Source: Ponticoccus alexandrii
GTDB taxonomy: Bacteria > Pseudomonadota > Alphaproteobacteria > Rhodobacterales > Rhodobacteraceae
Reading direction: 5' to 3'
Assembly (NCBI RefSeq): GCF_016806125.1
Contig: NZ_CP047169.1
Span: 1 to 64,000, forward strand
Length of the DNA: 64,000 nt
Shown: positions 17,193 to 25,611 of the stretch, piece by piece
Numbering within the stretch: the first letter of the stretch is position 1
Layout: each line of letters opens with the position of its first letter
Made by a program: the position numbers and the translations under genes
Notes under the pieces: model-generated
Databases searched by the model: none
The model's input: the letters and a program-made list of their open reading frames with translations, nothing else
What the model was told of the DNA's origin: nothing

Positions 17193-18188
17193 ATGACCGA
17201 CGCGGCGCTGAAGATCGGCCTGCTGATTTTCCCGGGTTTTCCGATGGCCTGCCTGACCTCTGTAATCGAGCCGCTGCGCGCGGCGAACGAGATTTCGGGC
17301 GGCACCCGTTTTGCATGGGAACTGATCTCGGACGGCGAGCCGCGGGTGATGTCCAGCGCCGGCATTGCCTTCGAGGCGACGCGCCGGCTGAGCGATCTGG
17401 ACGATTGCGACTACCTGCTTCTGCTTGCCGCCCCGACCAGCAGCTTTCGCGACGACAATGCCGCTGCCGACCTGCGGCGCGCGGCCCGTCACGGCACGGT
17501 GTTGGGGGCGATCAGTGGCGGCGTCTTTCCGCTGTTGCGCAGCGGCGCGGTGCGCGGCGGGCCGTTTTCCGTCCATTGGTGCTATGAGGCGGCCTTTCAC
17601 GCCGAGTTCCCCGAGATCGAAGCCTCGGGCAAGGTCATCGAGATCTCTCCGCGCTGCGTGACCGCCTCGGGGGCGGCGGCGGCCTTCGACCTTGCGCTGT
17701 CGCTTGTGGACGGCGCGCTTGGGCCCGAAGTCGCGACGGAGGTCGCCTGCTGGTTCCAGCACCCGATGGTGCGCAAGACCGGCGTGGCGCAGGTGATCCC
17801 GGTGACCGGCGGCGACCGGCAGGAGGACGTGCCCCCGCTGGTGGCGCGGGCCATCGAGCTGGTCGCGGGCAATCTGGACAATCCGCCGACGGTGGCGGAG
17901 ATCGCCGAGGCGCTGGACATCACGCCGCGCCATCTGGAGCGCAGTTTCAAGAAGGCGGTGGGACAGAACCCCACGCGCTACTTCCGCCAGATGCGGATGA
18001 AGGCGGCGCGGCAGATCGTCATGTACTCCAACGACACGCTGGCCGAGATCGCCGAGGCCGTGGGCTATGCCAGCGCCAAGGTCTTCAACCGCCATTACAC
18101 CGAGGCCTTCGGCCTGCCCCCGCGCGAGGACAGGCGCCGGATCAACCTGAACCGGGTGCGGGAAAACCTGCCGGTGCCCTCGGTCTGA
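17193..18188 (+). CDS. GlxA-family transcriptional regulator of the methylamine locus
   Basis: A 331-aa regulator with an N-terminal DJ-1/PfpI-like domain (LKIGLLIFPGFPMACLTSVIEPLRAAN) and a C-terminal AraC-type double helix-turn-helix (PTVAEIAEALDITPRHLERSFKKAVGQNP, then LAEIAEAVGYASAKVFNRHYTEAFG). The Cys of catalytic DJ-1 relatives is replaced in GAISGGVFPLL, as usual for regulators. It lies between the mgs and mgd operons on the opposite strand, the arrangement seen in marine roseobacters, so it probably activates both operons in response to methylamine or a pathway intermediate. The effector is inferred, not shown. Confidence 0.85.
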   Translation: MTDAALKIGLLIFPGFPMACLTSVIEPLRAANEISGGTRFAWELISDGEPRVMSSAGIAFEATRRLSDLDDCDYLLLLAAPTSSFRDDNAAADLRRAARHGTVLGAISGGVFPLLRSGAVRGGPFSVHWCYEAAFHAEFPEIEASGKVIEISPRCVTASGAAAAFDLALSLVDGALGPEVATEVACWFQHPMVRKTGVAQVIPVTGGDRQEDVPPLVARAIELVAGNLDNPPTVAEIAEALDITPRHLERSFKKAVGQNPTRYFRQMRMKAARQIVMYSNDTLAEIAEAVGYASAKVFNRHYTEAFGLPPREDRRRINLNRVRENLPVPSV

Positions 18189-18293
18189 CCGACGGCGGTC
18201 CGGCGTACCGCCGCAGCACTCTGTGACACCGAAGGCCGCAGCACGCCGCAGGTCCGCCAGAACATCAATGCCTCAGGTCGCAGGCGCGGCGCT

Positions 18294-18845
18294 TCACAGC
18301 GCCGAGCGCATCGCCGTCAGCAGGGCGTGATACAGCGAACCCGCCGAAGAGCGCGGCCCGATCACCGAGACATGGCCCGGTGCCCGGACAACGAGGAAGC
18401 AGCCCAGATGCTCGATGGCGGTGCGGATCGCCTCGCCACCGGTAAAGCGGCGGACATCGGCGTTGCAGAGCCGTTCCAGCACGTCCCACAGCCGGTCGCC
18501 CTTCAGGTCGAAGCGGCACCATGCGTCGGTCTGTTCCGTCACGCTGGCCTTGCCCTGCGCCTTGGCGGCGATCTCGTGGGCAAGGTCCTCGCGCGTGGCG
18601 ATGGGCGCCTCGACCATCCACTGGTCCGGTCCCATCCAGAAGGCGGAGGCACTGGCGCGGCCCGGGGCAGGGGCCTCGGCCCCCGTCACCTCGGCCACCA
18701 GCGCGGCACTCGCGGCCTCCTGCCCCAGACGGGCGGCGACGGAGGCCAGCGCCACATCGGTGACTTCGGTCAGGTCGTGGCCTTGGTGGTGGTCGTGGCG
18801 CGGCTCGTGCCCGCCAAGCGGCGTGATGGCGATGAGATCATGCAC
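18294..18845 (-). CDS. mgdD: N-methylglutamate dehydrogenase subunit D (SoxG-like gamma subunit)
   Basis: A 183-aa SoxG-family subunit. I choose the GTG at 18845 (V-HDLIAITPLGG), which has AAGGAG nine bases upstream and overlaps the mgdC stop by 8 bp; the longer frame to 18887 adds 14 residues and would overlap mgdC by 50 bp. The family fold resembles half of a GcvT domain (WMGPDQWMVEA, AWCRFDLKGDRLWDVLERLCNAD, GCFLVVRAPGHVSVIGPRSSAGSL) and assembles with the alpha subunit. It is the last gene of the minus-strand mgdABCD operon. Its assignment to N-methylglutamate rather than sarcosine rests on linkage to gmaS/mgs and on the zinc-less delta subunit. Confidence 0.82.
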   Translation of the reverse strand: MHDLIAITPLGGHEPRHDHHQGHDLTEVTDVALASVAARLGQEAASAALVAEVTGAEAPAPGRASASAFWMGPDQWMVEAPIATREDLAHEIAAKAQGKASVTEQTDAWCRFDLKGDRLWDVLERLCNADVRRFTGGEAIRTAIEHLGCFLVVRAPGHVSVIGPRSSAGSLYHALLTAMRSAL

Positions 18846-21786
18846 GGAGACGCTCTCCTTCAGGGTCGACGAAATGGGCGCTGACAACCTCGACCTCGTG
18901 GTCGAGACCGGTCAGCGGAGAGACCAGCCGGACGGTTTCGCCCAGCCGCGTGTCGCCGGACTTGAGGTAGCCGATGGCGATGTGATGCCCAAGGTTGGGC
19001 GAGTAGCAGGCCGAGGTGACATAGCCCTGATCGTGCGCCGCATCGACGGGGTCGCCGCGCGTCATCAGGTGCGACCCGGCGGGGACCTTCCTGGACGGAT
19101 CGACCGGCTTGAAGCCCACCAGTTTCAGCGCGTCTTCCTCGTTCAGGCCCTCGCGGCGGGACAGGACCGCGCCGATGGAGTCCTTCTTGGCAGAGACCAT
19201 GCGCCCCATGCCAAGGTTCAGCGCCGTGGTGGTGCCGTTCAGCTCGTTGCCCGCCGCGTGGCCCTTTTCGATCCGCATGACGCCAAGCGCCTCGGTGCCG
19301 TAGACGACCGCGTCGAACTCGCGCCCCTCGCGCATCAGGCGGCGGATCAGCGCGTCGCCGTAGCGGGTGGGCACCGCGATCTCATAGGCCAGTTCGCCCG
19401 AGAAAGAGATCCGGAAGAGCCGCGCGCGCAGCCCGCCACAGACGGTGATCTCGCCGCAAGCCATGAAGGGGAAGCCCTCGTTCGAGATGTCGAACTCGGG
19501 GTCCACCACCTTTTGCAGGAGCTTGCGGGCGTTCGGTCCGGCGACGGAGAACTGTGCCCATGCCTCGGTCGTGGAAATCAGCTGCACGTCCATGTCCGGG
19601 AACAGGCACTGGCGCACGAATTCCATGTGGCGATAGACGCCCACGGCGTTGGCGGTGGTGGTGGTGACGACGAAGTGATCCTCGGCCAGACGCGCGGCGG
19701 TGCCGTCGTCCATGGCGATCCCGTCCTCGCGCAGCATCAGCCCGTAGCGGGTGCGGCCCACGGCCAGCTTGGCGAAGGCGTTGCAGTAGATGCGGTTCAG
19801 GAACTCTGCCGCATCCGCGCCCTGCACGTCGATCTTGCCCAGCGTGGTGACATCGCAGATGCCCACCGACTTGCGGGTCTGAAGCACTTCGCGGTCGACG
19901 CTCTGGCGCCACTCGGTCTCACCCTTGCGGGGAAACCACTGCGCCCGCAGCCAGTTGCCGACCTCGACGAAGACCGCGCCCTGCTCTTCGGCGTAGACGT
20001 GGCTGGGGGTCTTGCGCACCGGACGGAAGTCCTTGCCGCGCGACCGGCCCGCCAGCGTGCCCATGGCGATGGGCGTGAAGGGCGGGCGGTAGATCGTGGT
20101 GCCGACCTGCGGGATGCCCTTGCCGGCGATCTCGGCCATGATGGCGAGGCCGCCCATGTTCGAGGTCTTGCCCTGATCGGTGGCCATGCCCAGCGTCGTG
20201 TAGCGCTTCAGGTGCTCGACGGAGACGAAGTTCTCCTGATGCGCCAGTTTCACGTCCTTGGCGGTGACATCGTTCTGCTGGTCGATCCACGCGCGCTTGG
20301 CGTCGCGGACGTGCCAGAAGGCGGTGATGTTCACCGGCGCGTCCTCGGCCCGTGGCAGGTCGGGGGCGGTGGCGTCATGCCCGAGGTCGGACGCAATGCG
20401 CGTCGCCGCCTCGGCGCCCGAGGTCAGCGCGGCATGGGTCGAGAACAGCCCGCGCGCCGCGCCCGCGACGCTCATGCCGCCGGGCAGGGTGTCGCCGGGC
20501 ACGAAGGCGGCGATGCCCTCATCCCACGACGGCCGCCCGCGCTGGTGGCAGGTCAGGCCAAGGTTCGGGTTCCACCCGCCCGAGACGCCAAGCGCGCCGC
20601 AGTCGAGCGTCCGTGTGCCGCCATCGGCCAGACGGACGGTGACGCCGGTCAGCCCGCGTCGGCCTGCGGTGTCCATGATCTCGCCGTGCAGGACCTCGTA
20701 ATCCGCATGGCCCTGACCGGGCCGGGTGTCGATCACGGCGGCGACTTCGACGCTTTTCGCCTTCAGGTCCAGCGCCGTGCGGTGGCCGTCGTCGTTGTTG
20801 GTGAAGATTGCCACGCGGCGTGCGGGCGCGGCGGCCCAGCGATTGACGTAGGCGCGCAGCGCCCCCGCCAGCATGATGCCGGGGCGGTCGTTGTTCTCGA
20901 AGGCGATGGGCCGCTCGATCGCGCCCGCCGTCAACAAGCACCGCTTGGCGTAGATCCGCCAGAGGATCTGCCGGGGCTGGCCCGCCTGCGGCACCGCGAG
21001 GTGGTCGCTGACCCGCTCGACCGCGCCGTAGACGCCGTGGTCGAAGGCGCCCTGCACAGTGGTGCGCGCCATCACGCGGACGTTGGGCATGGCCTGCAGC
21101 CGTGCCACCGTCTCGGCGGCCCATGCGTGCCCGGCCTGATCGCCCAACGCGAAACTCTCGGCGTTCAGCCGTCCGCCCATGGTGAAGTCCTCGTCGGCGA
21201 GGACCACCCGCAGCCCGGCGTTGCCAGCTGTCAACGCGGCGGCCAGACCGGCGGGACCGGCGCCGACGATCAGCAGATCGCAGTGCAGGAACCCCTTGTC
21301 GTAGCTGTCGGGATCGTCCTTCAGGCTGAGGCTGCCCAGCCCGGCCGCGCGGCGGATCATCGGCTCGTAGAGCTTTTCCCAGAAGGCCGCGGGCCACATG
21401 AAGGTCTTGTAGTAGAACCCGGCGGCGAAGAAGCTGGACAGGCGGTCGTTCACCGACATCACGTCGAAGGCGAGCGAGGGCCAGCGGTTCTGCGACTTGG
21501 CCACCAGCCCGTCGAACAGTTCGGCGGTGGTGGCGCGGGTGTTGGGTTCCTGCCGCGCACCCTCGCGCAGCTCGACGATGGCGTTGGGCTCTTCGGACCC
21601 CGAAGTCAGCGGGCCGCGCGGGCGGTGGTACTTGAAGCTGCGGCCCATCAGGCGCACGCCGTTGGCCAGAAGGGCCGAAGCCAGCGTGTCGCCCGCATGG
21701 CCGGTCATCTCGCGCCCGTCGAAGCGGAACTTGAAGGTCTGCGAGCGGTCGATCAGACCGCCCTGAACTCGGTTTTCCTGGGTCAT
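18838..21786 (-). CDS. mgdC: N-methylglutamate dehydrogenase subunit C (SoxA-like alpha subunit)
   Basis: A 982-aa alpha subunit related to sarcosine oxidase SoxA. In order: an N-terminal ferredoxin-like domain (FKFRFDGREMTGHAGDTLASALLANGV), a dinucleotide-binding fold (LLIVGAGPAGLAAALTAG, near residue 170), and C-terminal GcvT-type aminomethyltransferase domains (from about residue 600, VGICDVTTLGKIDVQGADAAEFLNR). The complex oxidises N-methylglutamate to glutamate, and the methyl carbon leaves as formaldehyde or methylene-THF; the GcvT domain suggests the latter. The start overlaps the mgdB stop by 4 bp (ATGA). Confidence 0.9.
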   Translation of the reverse strand: MTQENRVQGGLIDRSQTFKFRFDGREMTGHAGDTLASALLANGVRLMGRSFKYHRPRGPLTSGSEEPNAIVELREGARQEPNTRATTAELFDGLVAKSQNRWPSLAFDVMSVNDRLSSFFAAGFYYKTFMWPAAFWEKLYEPMIRRAAGLGSLSLKDDPDSYDKGFLHCDLLIVGAGPAGLAAALTAGNAGLRVVLADEDFTMGGRLNAESFALGDQAGHAWAAETVARLQAMPNVRVMARTTVQGAFDHGVYGAVERVSDHLAVPQAGQPRQILWRIYAKRCLLTAGAIERPIAFENNDRPGIMLAGALRAYVNRWAAAPARRVAIFTNNDDGHRTALDLKAKSVEVAAVIDTRPGQGHADYEVLHGEIMDTAGRRGLTGVTVRLADGGTRTLDCGALGVSGGWNPNLGLTCHQRGRPSWDEGIAAFVPGDTLPGGMSVAGAARGLFSTHAALTSGAEAATRIASDLGHDATAPDLPRAEDAPVNITAFWHVRDAKRAWIDQQNDVTAKDVKLAHQENFVSVEHLKRYTTLGMATDQGKTSNMGGLAIMAEIAGKGIPQVGTTIYRPPFTPIAMGTLAGRSRGKDFRPVRKTPSHVYAEEQGAVFVEVGNWLRAQWFPRKGETEWRQSVDREVLQTRKSVGICDVTTLGKIDVQGADAAEFLNRIYCNAFAKLAVGRTRYGLMLREDGIAMDDGTAARLAEDHFVVTTTTANAVGVYRHMEFVRQCLFPDMDVQLISTTEAWAQFSVAGPNARKLLQKVVDPEFDISNEGFPFMACGEITVCGGLRARLFRISFSGELAYEIAVPTRYGDALIRRLMREGREFDAVVYGTEALGVMRIEKGHAAGNELNGTTTALNLGMGRMVSAKKDSIGAVLSRREGLNEEDALKLVGFKPVDPSRKVPAGSHLMTRGDPVDAAHDQGYVTSACYSPNLGHHIAIGYLKSGDTRLGETVRLVSPLTGLDHEVEVVSAHFVDPEGERLRA

Positions 21787-22070
21787 TTGTTGCGTCCTTC
21801 CCGGCGGGCCACGTCGCGGGCCAGTTCGACCGAGGCGATCTCATGCGTCAGCGTGTTGCGGGTGACGACCAGCCAAGAGCGGTCGCCCTGTTCGTGGAAC
21901 CACAGCTCGCGGTGTTCGCCCGCCGGGTTGTCGCGCAGGTAGCCGTAGTCGATGAAGGCCTCGAGCGCGTCCTCGGCCATGCCGTCGGGACGGTGGATCA
22001 GCGCGGCATCGCCCTTGTAGACGAATTCCGAGGCGTCGCGCGGCCCGAGGAGGGGGTGGTCGATGATCAT
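21783..22070 (-). CDS. mgdB: N-methylglutamate dehydrogenase subunit B (SoxD-like delta subunit)
   Basis: A 95-aa small subunit. It lacks the zinc-binding Cys/His set of true SoxD: the start is MIIDHPLLGPRD rather than a CPYC motif, and the later His-x3-Cys is replaced by WFHEQGDRSWLVV. By contrast the sarcosine-type SoxD at 39141-39443 keeps all four ligands. The subunit is therefore structural here or binds metal differently. It is 12 bp downstream of mgdA and overlaps mgdC by 4 bp. Placement in the mgd operon makes the assignment firm despite the weak overall similarity. Confidence 0.85.
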   Translation of the reverse strand: MIIDHPLLGPRDASEFVYKGDAALIHRPDGMAEDALEAFIDYGYLRDNPAGEHRELWFHEQGDRSWLVVTRNTLTHEIASVELARDVARREGRNK

Positions 22071-22082
22071 GTCCGGGTCTCC

Positions 22083-23333
22083 TCAGTGCAGGTTGGGCTG
22101 GTTGCCCATGCCCTTTTCGTCGATCATCCGCCCACGAGCGAAACGGTCGAAGCGATAGGCCGTGGCAGTTTCGTGCGGTGTGTCGGTGGCCAGCAGATGC
22201 GCATAGGCAAAGCCGCTCGCGGGCGTCGCCTTGAAGCCGCCGTAGCACCAGCCGCCGTTGAAATAGAGCCCGTCGATATGGGTGCGGTCGATGATTGGAG
22301 AGCCGTCCATCGACATGTCCATGACGCCACCCCACATCCGCAACAGCCGCGCCCGCCCCAGCATCGGGAAGATCGCCATGCCGCCCTCGGCCACGTCCTC
22401 GATCACCGGCAGGTTGCCGCGCTGCGCGTAGGAATTGTAGCCGTCGATGTCGCCGCCGAAAACCAGCCCGCCCTTGTCGGACTGGCTGCAATAGAAGTGG
22501 CCCGCGCCGAAGGTGATGACCCCCGGCAGCACCGGCTTCAGCCCCTCCGAGACGAAGGCCTGCAGGACATGGCTTTCGATGGGCAGGCGCATGCCCGCCT
22601 TCTCCATCACCCGCGAGGAAGACCCCGCCACGCAGGAGGCGACCTTCTTCGCGCCGATATAGCCGCGCGTCGTCTCGACGCCCTTGACCGCGCCATCCTC
22701 GATCCGGAAGCCGGTGACCTCGCAGTTCTGGATGATGTCGACGCCATGCATGTCGGCGCCGCGCGCATAGCCCCAGGCGACCGCGTCGTGGCGCACCGTG
22801 CCGCCGCGATGCTGCGCCAGCCCGCCCTTGATGGGAAAGCGCGCGTCCTCGGTGTTCAGGAAGGGATAGCGCTCCTTGATCTGCGCGGTGGTCAGCAGGT
22901 CGGCGTCGGCACCGTTCAGCATCATCGCGTTGCCGCGCCGGATGAAGGCGTCGCGCTGCGCGTCGGAGTGGATCAGGTTCAGGATGCCGCGCTGGCTGAC
23001 CATCGCGTTGTAGTTCAACTCCTGCTCCAGCCCTTCCCAGAGCTTCAGCGAGAATTCGTAGAAGGGTTCGTTGCCGTCCAGCAGGTAGTTCGACCGGATG
23101 ATGGTCGTGTTCCGGCCCACGTTGCCGCCGCCGATCCAACCCTTCTCCAGCACCGCGATGCGGGACTGCTTGAAGTGCTTGGCTAGGTAGTAGGCCGTCG
23201 CCAGCCCGTGTCCGCCGCCGCCGATGATAATGGTATCGTAGTCCGCTTTGGGCGTGGCGTCCCGCCATGCGGGGCCCCAGCCGCGGTGGCCCGTGAGGGC
23301 CTCTTTGATGACTTTCCAGCCAGAGTAACGCAT
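22083..23333 (-). CDS. mgdA: N-methylglutamate dehydrogenase subunit A (SoxB-like beta subunit)
   Basis: A 416-aa flavoprotein of the DAO/SoxB family. The FAD-binding motif IIIGGGGHGLATAYYLAKHF is at 35-54, and His182 in RHDAVAW matches the His that covalently binds FMN in heterotetrameric sarcosine oxidase. It carries the amine-oxidising site of MgdABCD. The start at 23333 has AGGAG about ten bases upstream. It is the first gene of the minus-strand mgdABCD operon. The 23334-23632 interval upstream, about 300 bp, must contain its promoter; the only pattern noted is a short GTCCG/CGGAC inverted repeat at 23385-23397. Confidence 0.9.
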   Translation of the reverse strand: MRYSGWKVIKEALTGHRGWGPAWRDATPKADYDTIIIGGGGHGLATAYYLAKHFKQSRIAVLEKGWIGGGNVGRNTTIIRSNYLLDGNEPFYEFSLKLWEGLEQELNYNAMVSQRGILNLIHSDAQRDAFIRRGNAMMLNGADADLLTTAQIKERYPFLNTEDARFPIKGGLAQHRGGTVRHDAVAWGYARGADMHGVDIIQNCEVTGFRIEDGAVKGVETTRGYIGAKKVASCVAGSSSRVMEKAGMRLPIESHVLQAFVSEGLKPVLPGVITFGAGHFYCSQSDKGGLVFGGDIDGYNSYAQRGNLPVIEDVAEGGMAIFPMLGRARLLRMWGGVMDMSMDGSPIIDRTHIDGLYFNGGWCYGGFKATPASGFAYAHLLATDTPHETATAYRFDRFARGRMIDEKGMGNQPNLH

Positions 23334-23632
23334 CTGATCCGACTCCTTTGGGTTCAGTATCGCCGGATCAAAAGGTTTTGGAACGTCCGCTTCGGACCAA
23401 ACCGGTCACAAATCGGACTCGGGGTGCAGGTTTCCGAATTCCTCCGCGCAAGCCCGGTGCTGCGGTATTCAGGGCGACCGGAGCGCCAGCCCCCTCATTG
23501 AAAGCCGGGGCCTTTGTCCGCTGACGATCAACGCCGGGCCGGGCCGAGTCGGGATGTTCCTGTGTCCCGGCTGGCCCCCGAAGCGTTTCGGCGCTGTTGG
23601 TCCTGCTGCACTCCGGCTGCGCCCTACCGCTG

Positions 23633-24307
23633 TCAGCGCGGGCGGACGCCGTTCAGGAAGATGCGGATCGCGCGGTCGCGGCGGGCGGCCTGCGCCTCGG
23701 GATCGCGGGGCAGGTGGTCGGGGTTCAGAAGCGCCGGAATGGCATTGCCCACCACCATGTCGACCAGCAGTTCGGCGGCGCCCTCGACCTCTGCCGGATC
23801 GAGCGCTACCTCGCCTGCCGCGACCGCGCGCTCCAGTTCCGCGCGCAGCAGCACCGCAACCTGCCCGGGGCCCGATCGCGACAGGCTGCGGCCCATTTCG
23901 GGATAGGTGCGCGCCCCGGCGATCACCGCGCGCAGCATCTCGATCACCACGGCGGGCGGTTCTTTCTTGGGATTGAAGGTCAACAGGATACGCAGCCGGT
24001 CTTCCAGCGAGGCAGCCCGGTCGTCCGGCCCAAGTGCGCGGAACAGGGTGCAGCTCATGCGTTCCAGCCCGGCGCCCAGCAATTCCTCGCGACTGCTGTA
24101 CAGGGTGTAAAGCGTGCGCTTCGACATGCCTGCGCGGCGGGCGATCTCGGCCATGGTGACCGCGTCCGGCCCATGTTCGCGCAACAATGCAATGGCGGAA
24201 TCCAGAACCAGCGTCTCGCGCGCGGCCTGGCACATCTGCACAGGCCGTCCGCGTCTGCGCACCGAAGCCTTCTGTTCTGCCCGGGACTCCGGTGAATTTT
24301 GCGACAT
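23633..24307 (-). CDS. TetR/AcrR-family repressor beside the RND efflux operon
   Basis: A 224-aa regulator. The TetR helix-turn-helix is at about residues 32-78 (LDSAIALLREHGPDAVTMAEIARRAGMSKRTLYTLYSSREELL), and the C-terminal ligand-binding half ends with an AefR-like region (LVDMVVGNAIPALLNPDHLP). The start at 24307 has GGAGG eight bases upstream. It is divergent from the RND adaptor, with 136 bp between starts, so it most likely represses the efflux genes and itself. Inducer unknown. Its stop lies 300 bp from mgdA, with no sign of co-regulation with the methylamine genes. Confidence 0.88.
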   Translation of the reverse strand: MSQNSPESRAEQKASVRRRGRPVQMCQAARETLVLDSAIALLREHGPDAVTMAEIARRAGMSKRTLYTLYSSREELLGAGLERMSCTLFRALGPDDRAASLEDRLRILLTFNPKKEPPAVVIEMLRAVIAGARTYPEMGRSLSRSGPGQVAVLLRAELERAVAAGEVALDPAEVEGAAELLVDMVVGNAIPALLNPDHLPRDPEAQAARRDRAIRIFLNGVRPR

Positions 24308-24443
24308 CCCTGCCACCTCCACAGTAGAAACCCGGATGAAATCGCCGGGGTTCCCGCGACGCACCTTTACAAAACGGTTCAGTTCCGTAAATGCCTCATG
24401 GCAAGCGCCGATGCCAGCCCAAACCGTCCTTCCGGAGTCCGTG

Positions 24444-25589
24444 ATGCCCCAGTCTTCCACCCGTTCGCTGCTGTTCGTCTTTCTTCTGATGCTGGTCGCG
24501 GCGCCGGTTCTTGCCCAGCAGGGCGGCGAGCGACCGCCGCAGCCGGTCACCGTCGTCACGCTCGAGGCGCGTGACATCACCCTGACCGCCGCCCTGCCGG
24601 GGCGGGTGGCTGCCTCTGGCGTGGCCGAGGTCCGCCCGCAGGTCAGCGGCATCGTGATCGAGCGGCTGTTCGACGAGGGCAAGCCGGTCAAGAAGGGCGC
24701 CGCGCTGTACCAGATCGACGCAGCCACCTACGAGGCCTCCAAGGCCGCCGCCGAGGCCGGGCTGGCGCAGGCCGAGGCGCAGCTGCGCGCGGCGCAGCGC
24801 GAGGAAGAACGCCAGCAGGAGTTGCGAGACCGCAACGTCAGCAGCCAACAGGTGCTGGACGATGCCATCGCCGCCCGCGACGTGGCCCAGGCTGCGGTGA
24901 AGGTGGCCGAGGCGCAGGTTCTGGCCTCCAGCATCGACCTTGAGCGCACCACCATCCGCGCGCCCATCGCCGGGACCGTGGGTCTCAGCCAGACCACGCA
25001 GGGGGCACTGGTGACATCCGGTCAGGCCAATGCGCTGACGGTGATCCGCCAGCTTGACCCGGTCTATGTGGACGTGACGCAATCCGCCTCCGAGATCCTG
25101 AAATGGCGCCGCTCGGGCCAGCAGGTGGCCGAGGAAGAGGGCGCCGAGGTCTTCCTGCGCCTTGCCGACGGCGAGACCTACGAACACTCCGGCATCCTTG
25201 CCGCCGCCGAACCACATGTGAACGAGCAGACCGGCGTGATCGTGCTGCGGCTGGAATTCCCGAACCCCGACGAATTCCTGCTGCCCGGGATGTACGTGCA
25301 GGTGGAGATGCCGCAGGCGGTGGTCCAAGGCGCGATCCTCGCCCCGCAAGAGGGTGTGACCCGCGACCGCCGGGGCCGTCCCGTCGCCATGGTGGTCAAT
25401 GCCGAGAACGTGGTCGAAACGCGCGAATTGACCGTGCAGCGCGATCAGGGCGCCGACTGGGTCGTGACCGGCGGGCTCTCCGCTGGCGACCGCATCATCG
25501 TGGAGGGTCTGCAAAAGGTTTCTCCCGGCATGGTGGTGGCCCCCGAAGAGCGCGCACTGGCTATGAACGCCGCCGCGTCCGCAGACTGA
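24444..25589 (+). CDS. RND efflux periplasmic adaptor (AcrA/MexA type)
   Basis: A 381-aa membrane fusion protein. A signal peptide (residues ~1-25, hydrophobic core [16 protein letters not shown]) is followed by a biotinyl-lipoyl-like domain ([30 protein letters not shown]), an alpha-helical hairpin rich in Ala/Glu/Gln (~85-145), the second lipoyl half ([17 protein letters not shown]), and the beta-barrel. No lipobox Cys is present, so it is likely anchored by other means or soluble. The start at 24444 has GGAG upstream; the much longer frame crosses the divergent promoter. It is followed 22 bp later by the pump gene. No outer-membrane channel gene is adjacent. Confidence 0.9.
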   Translation: MPQSSTRSLLFVFLLMLVAAPVLAQQGGERPPQPVTVVTLEARDITLTAALPGRVAASGVAEVRPQVSGIVIERLFDEGKPVKKGAALYQIDAATYEASKAAAEAGLAQAEAQLRAAQREEERQQELRDRNVSSQQVLDDAIAARDVAQAAVKVAEAQVLASSIDLERTTIRAPIAGTVGLSQTTQGALVTSGQANALTVIRQLDPVYVDVTQSASEILKWRRSGQQVAEEEGAEVFLRLADGETYEHSGILAAAEPHVNEQTGVIVLRLEFPNPDEFLLPGMYVQVEMPQAVVQGAILAPQEGVTRDRRGRPVAMVVNAENVVETRELTVQRDQGADWVVTGGLSAGDRIIVEGLQKVSPGMVVAPEERALAMNAAASAD

Positions 25590-25611
25590 CCCCAAGGCAC
25601 GGAGCACACCA

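Noticed and set aside
18415-21942. Long plus-strand open frame (over 1100 codons) opposite mgdC/mgdB
   Set aside because: It is a shadow produced by high GC at third positions. It is His/Arg/Gly-rich, has no family motifs, and lies entirely opposite genes with clear domain content. The same holds for long antisense frames at 25561-28143, 32953-35871, 47116-49713 and 58088-60424.
18294-23333. A second sarcosine oxidase (simple duplication)
   Set aside because: The delta subunit lacks the zinc ligands, the sequences are far from soxBDAG in this window, and the cluster is bound to gmaS/mgs, all pointing to N-methylglutamate dehydrogenase.
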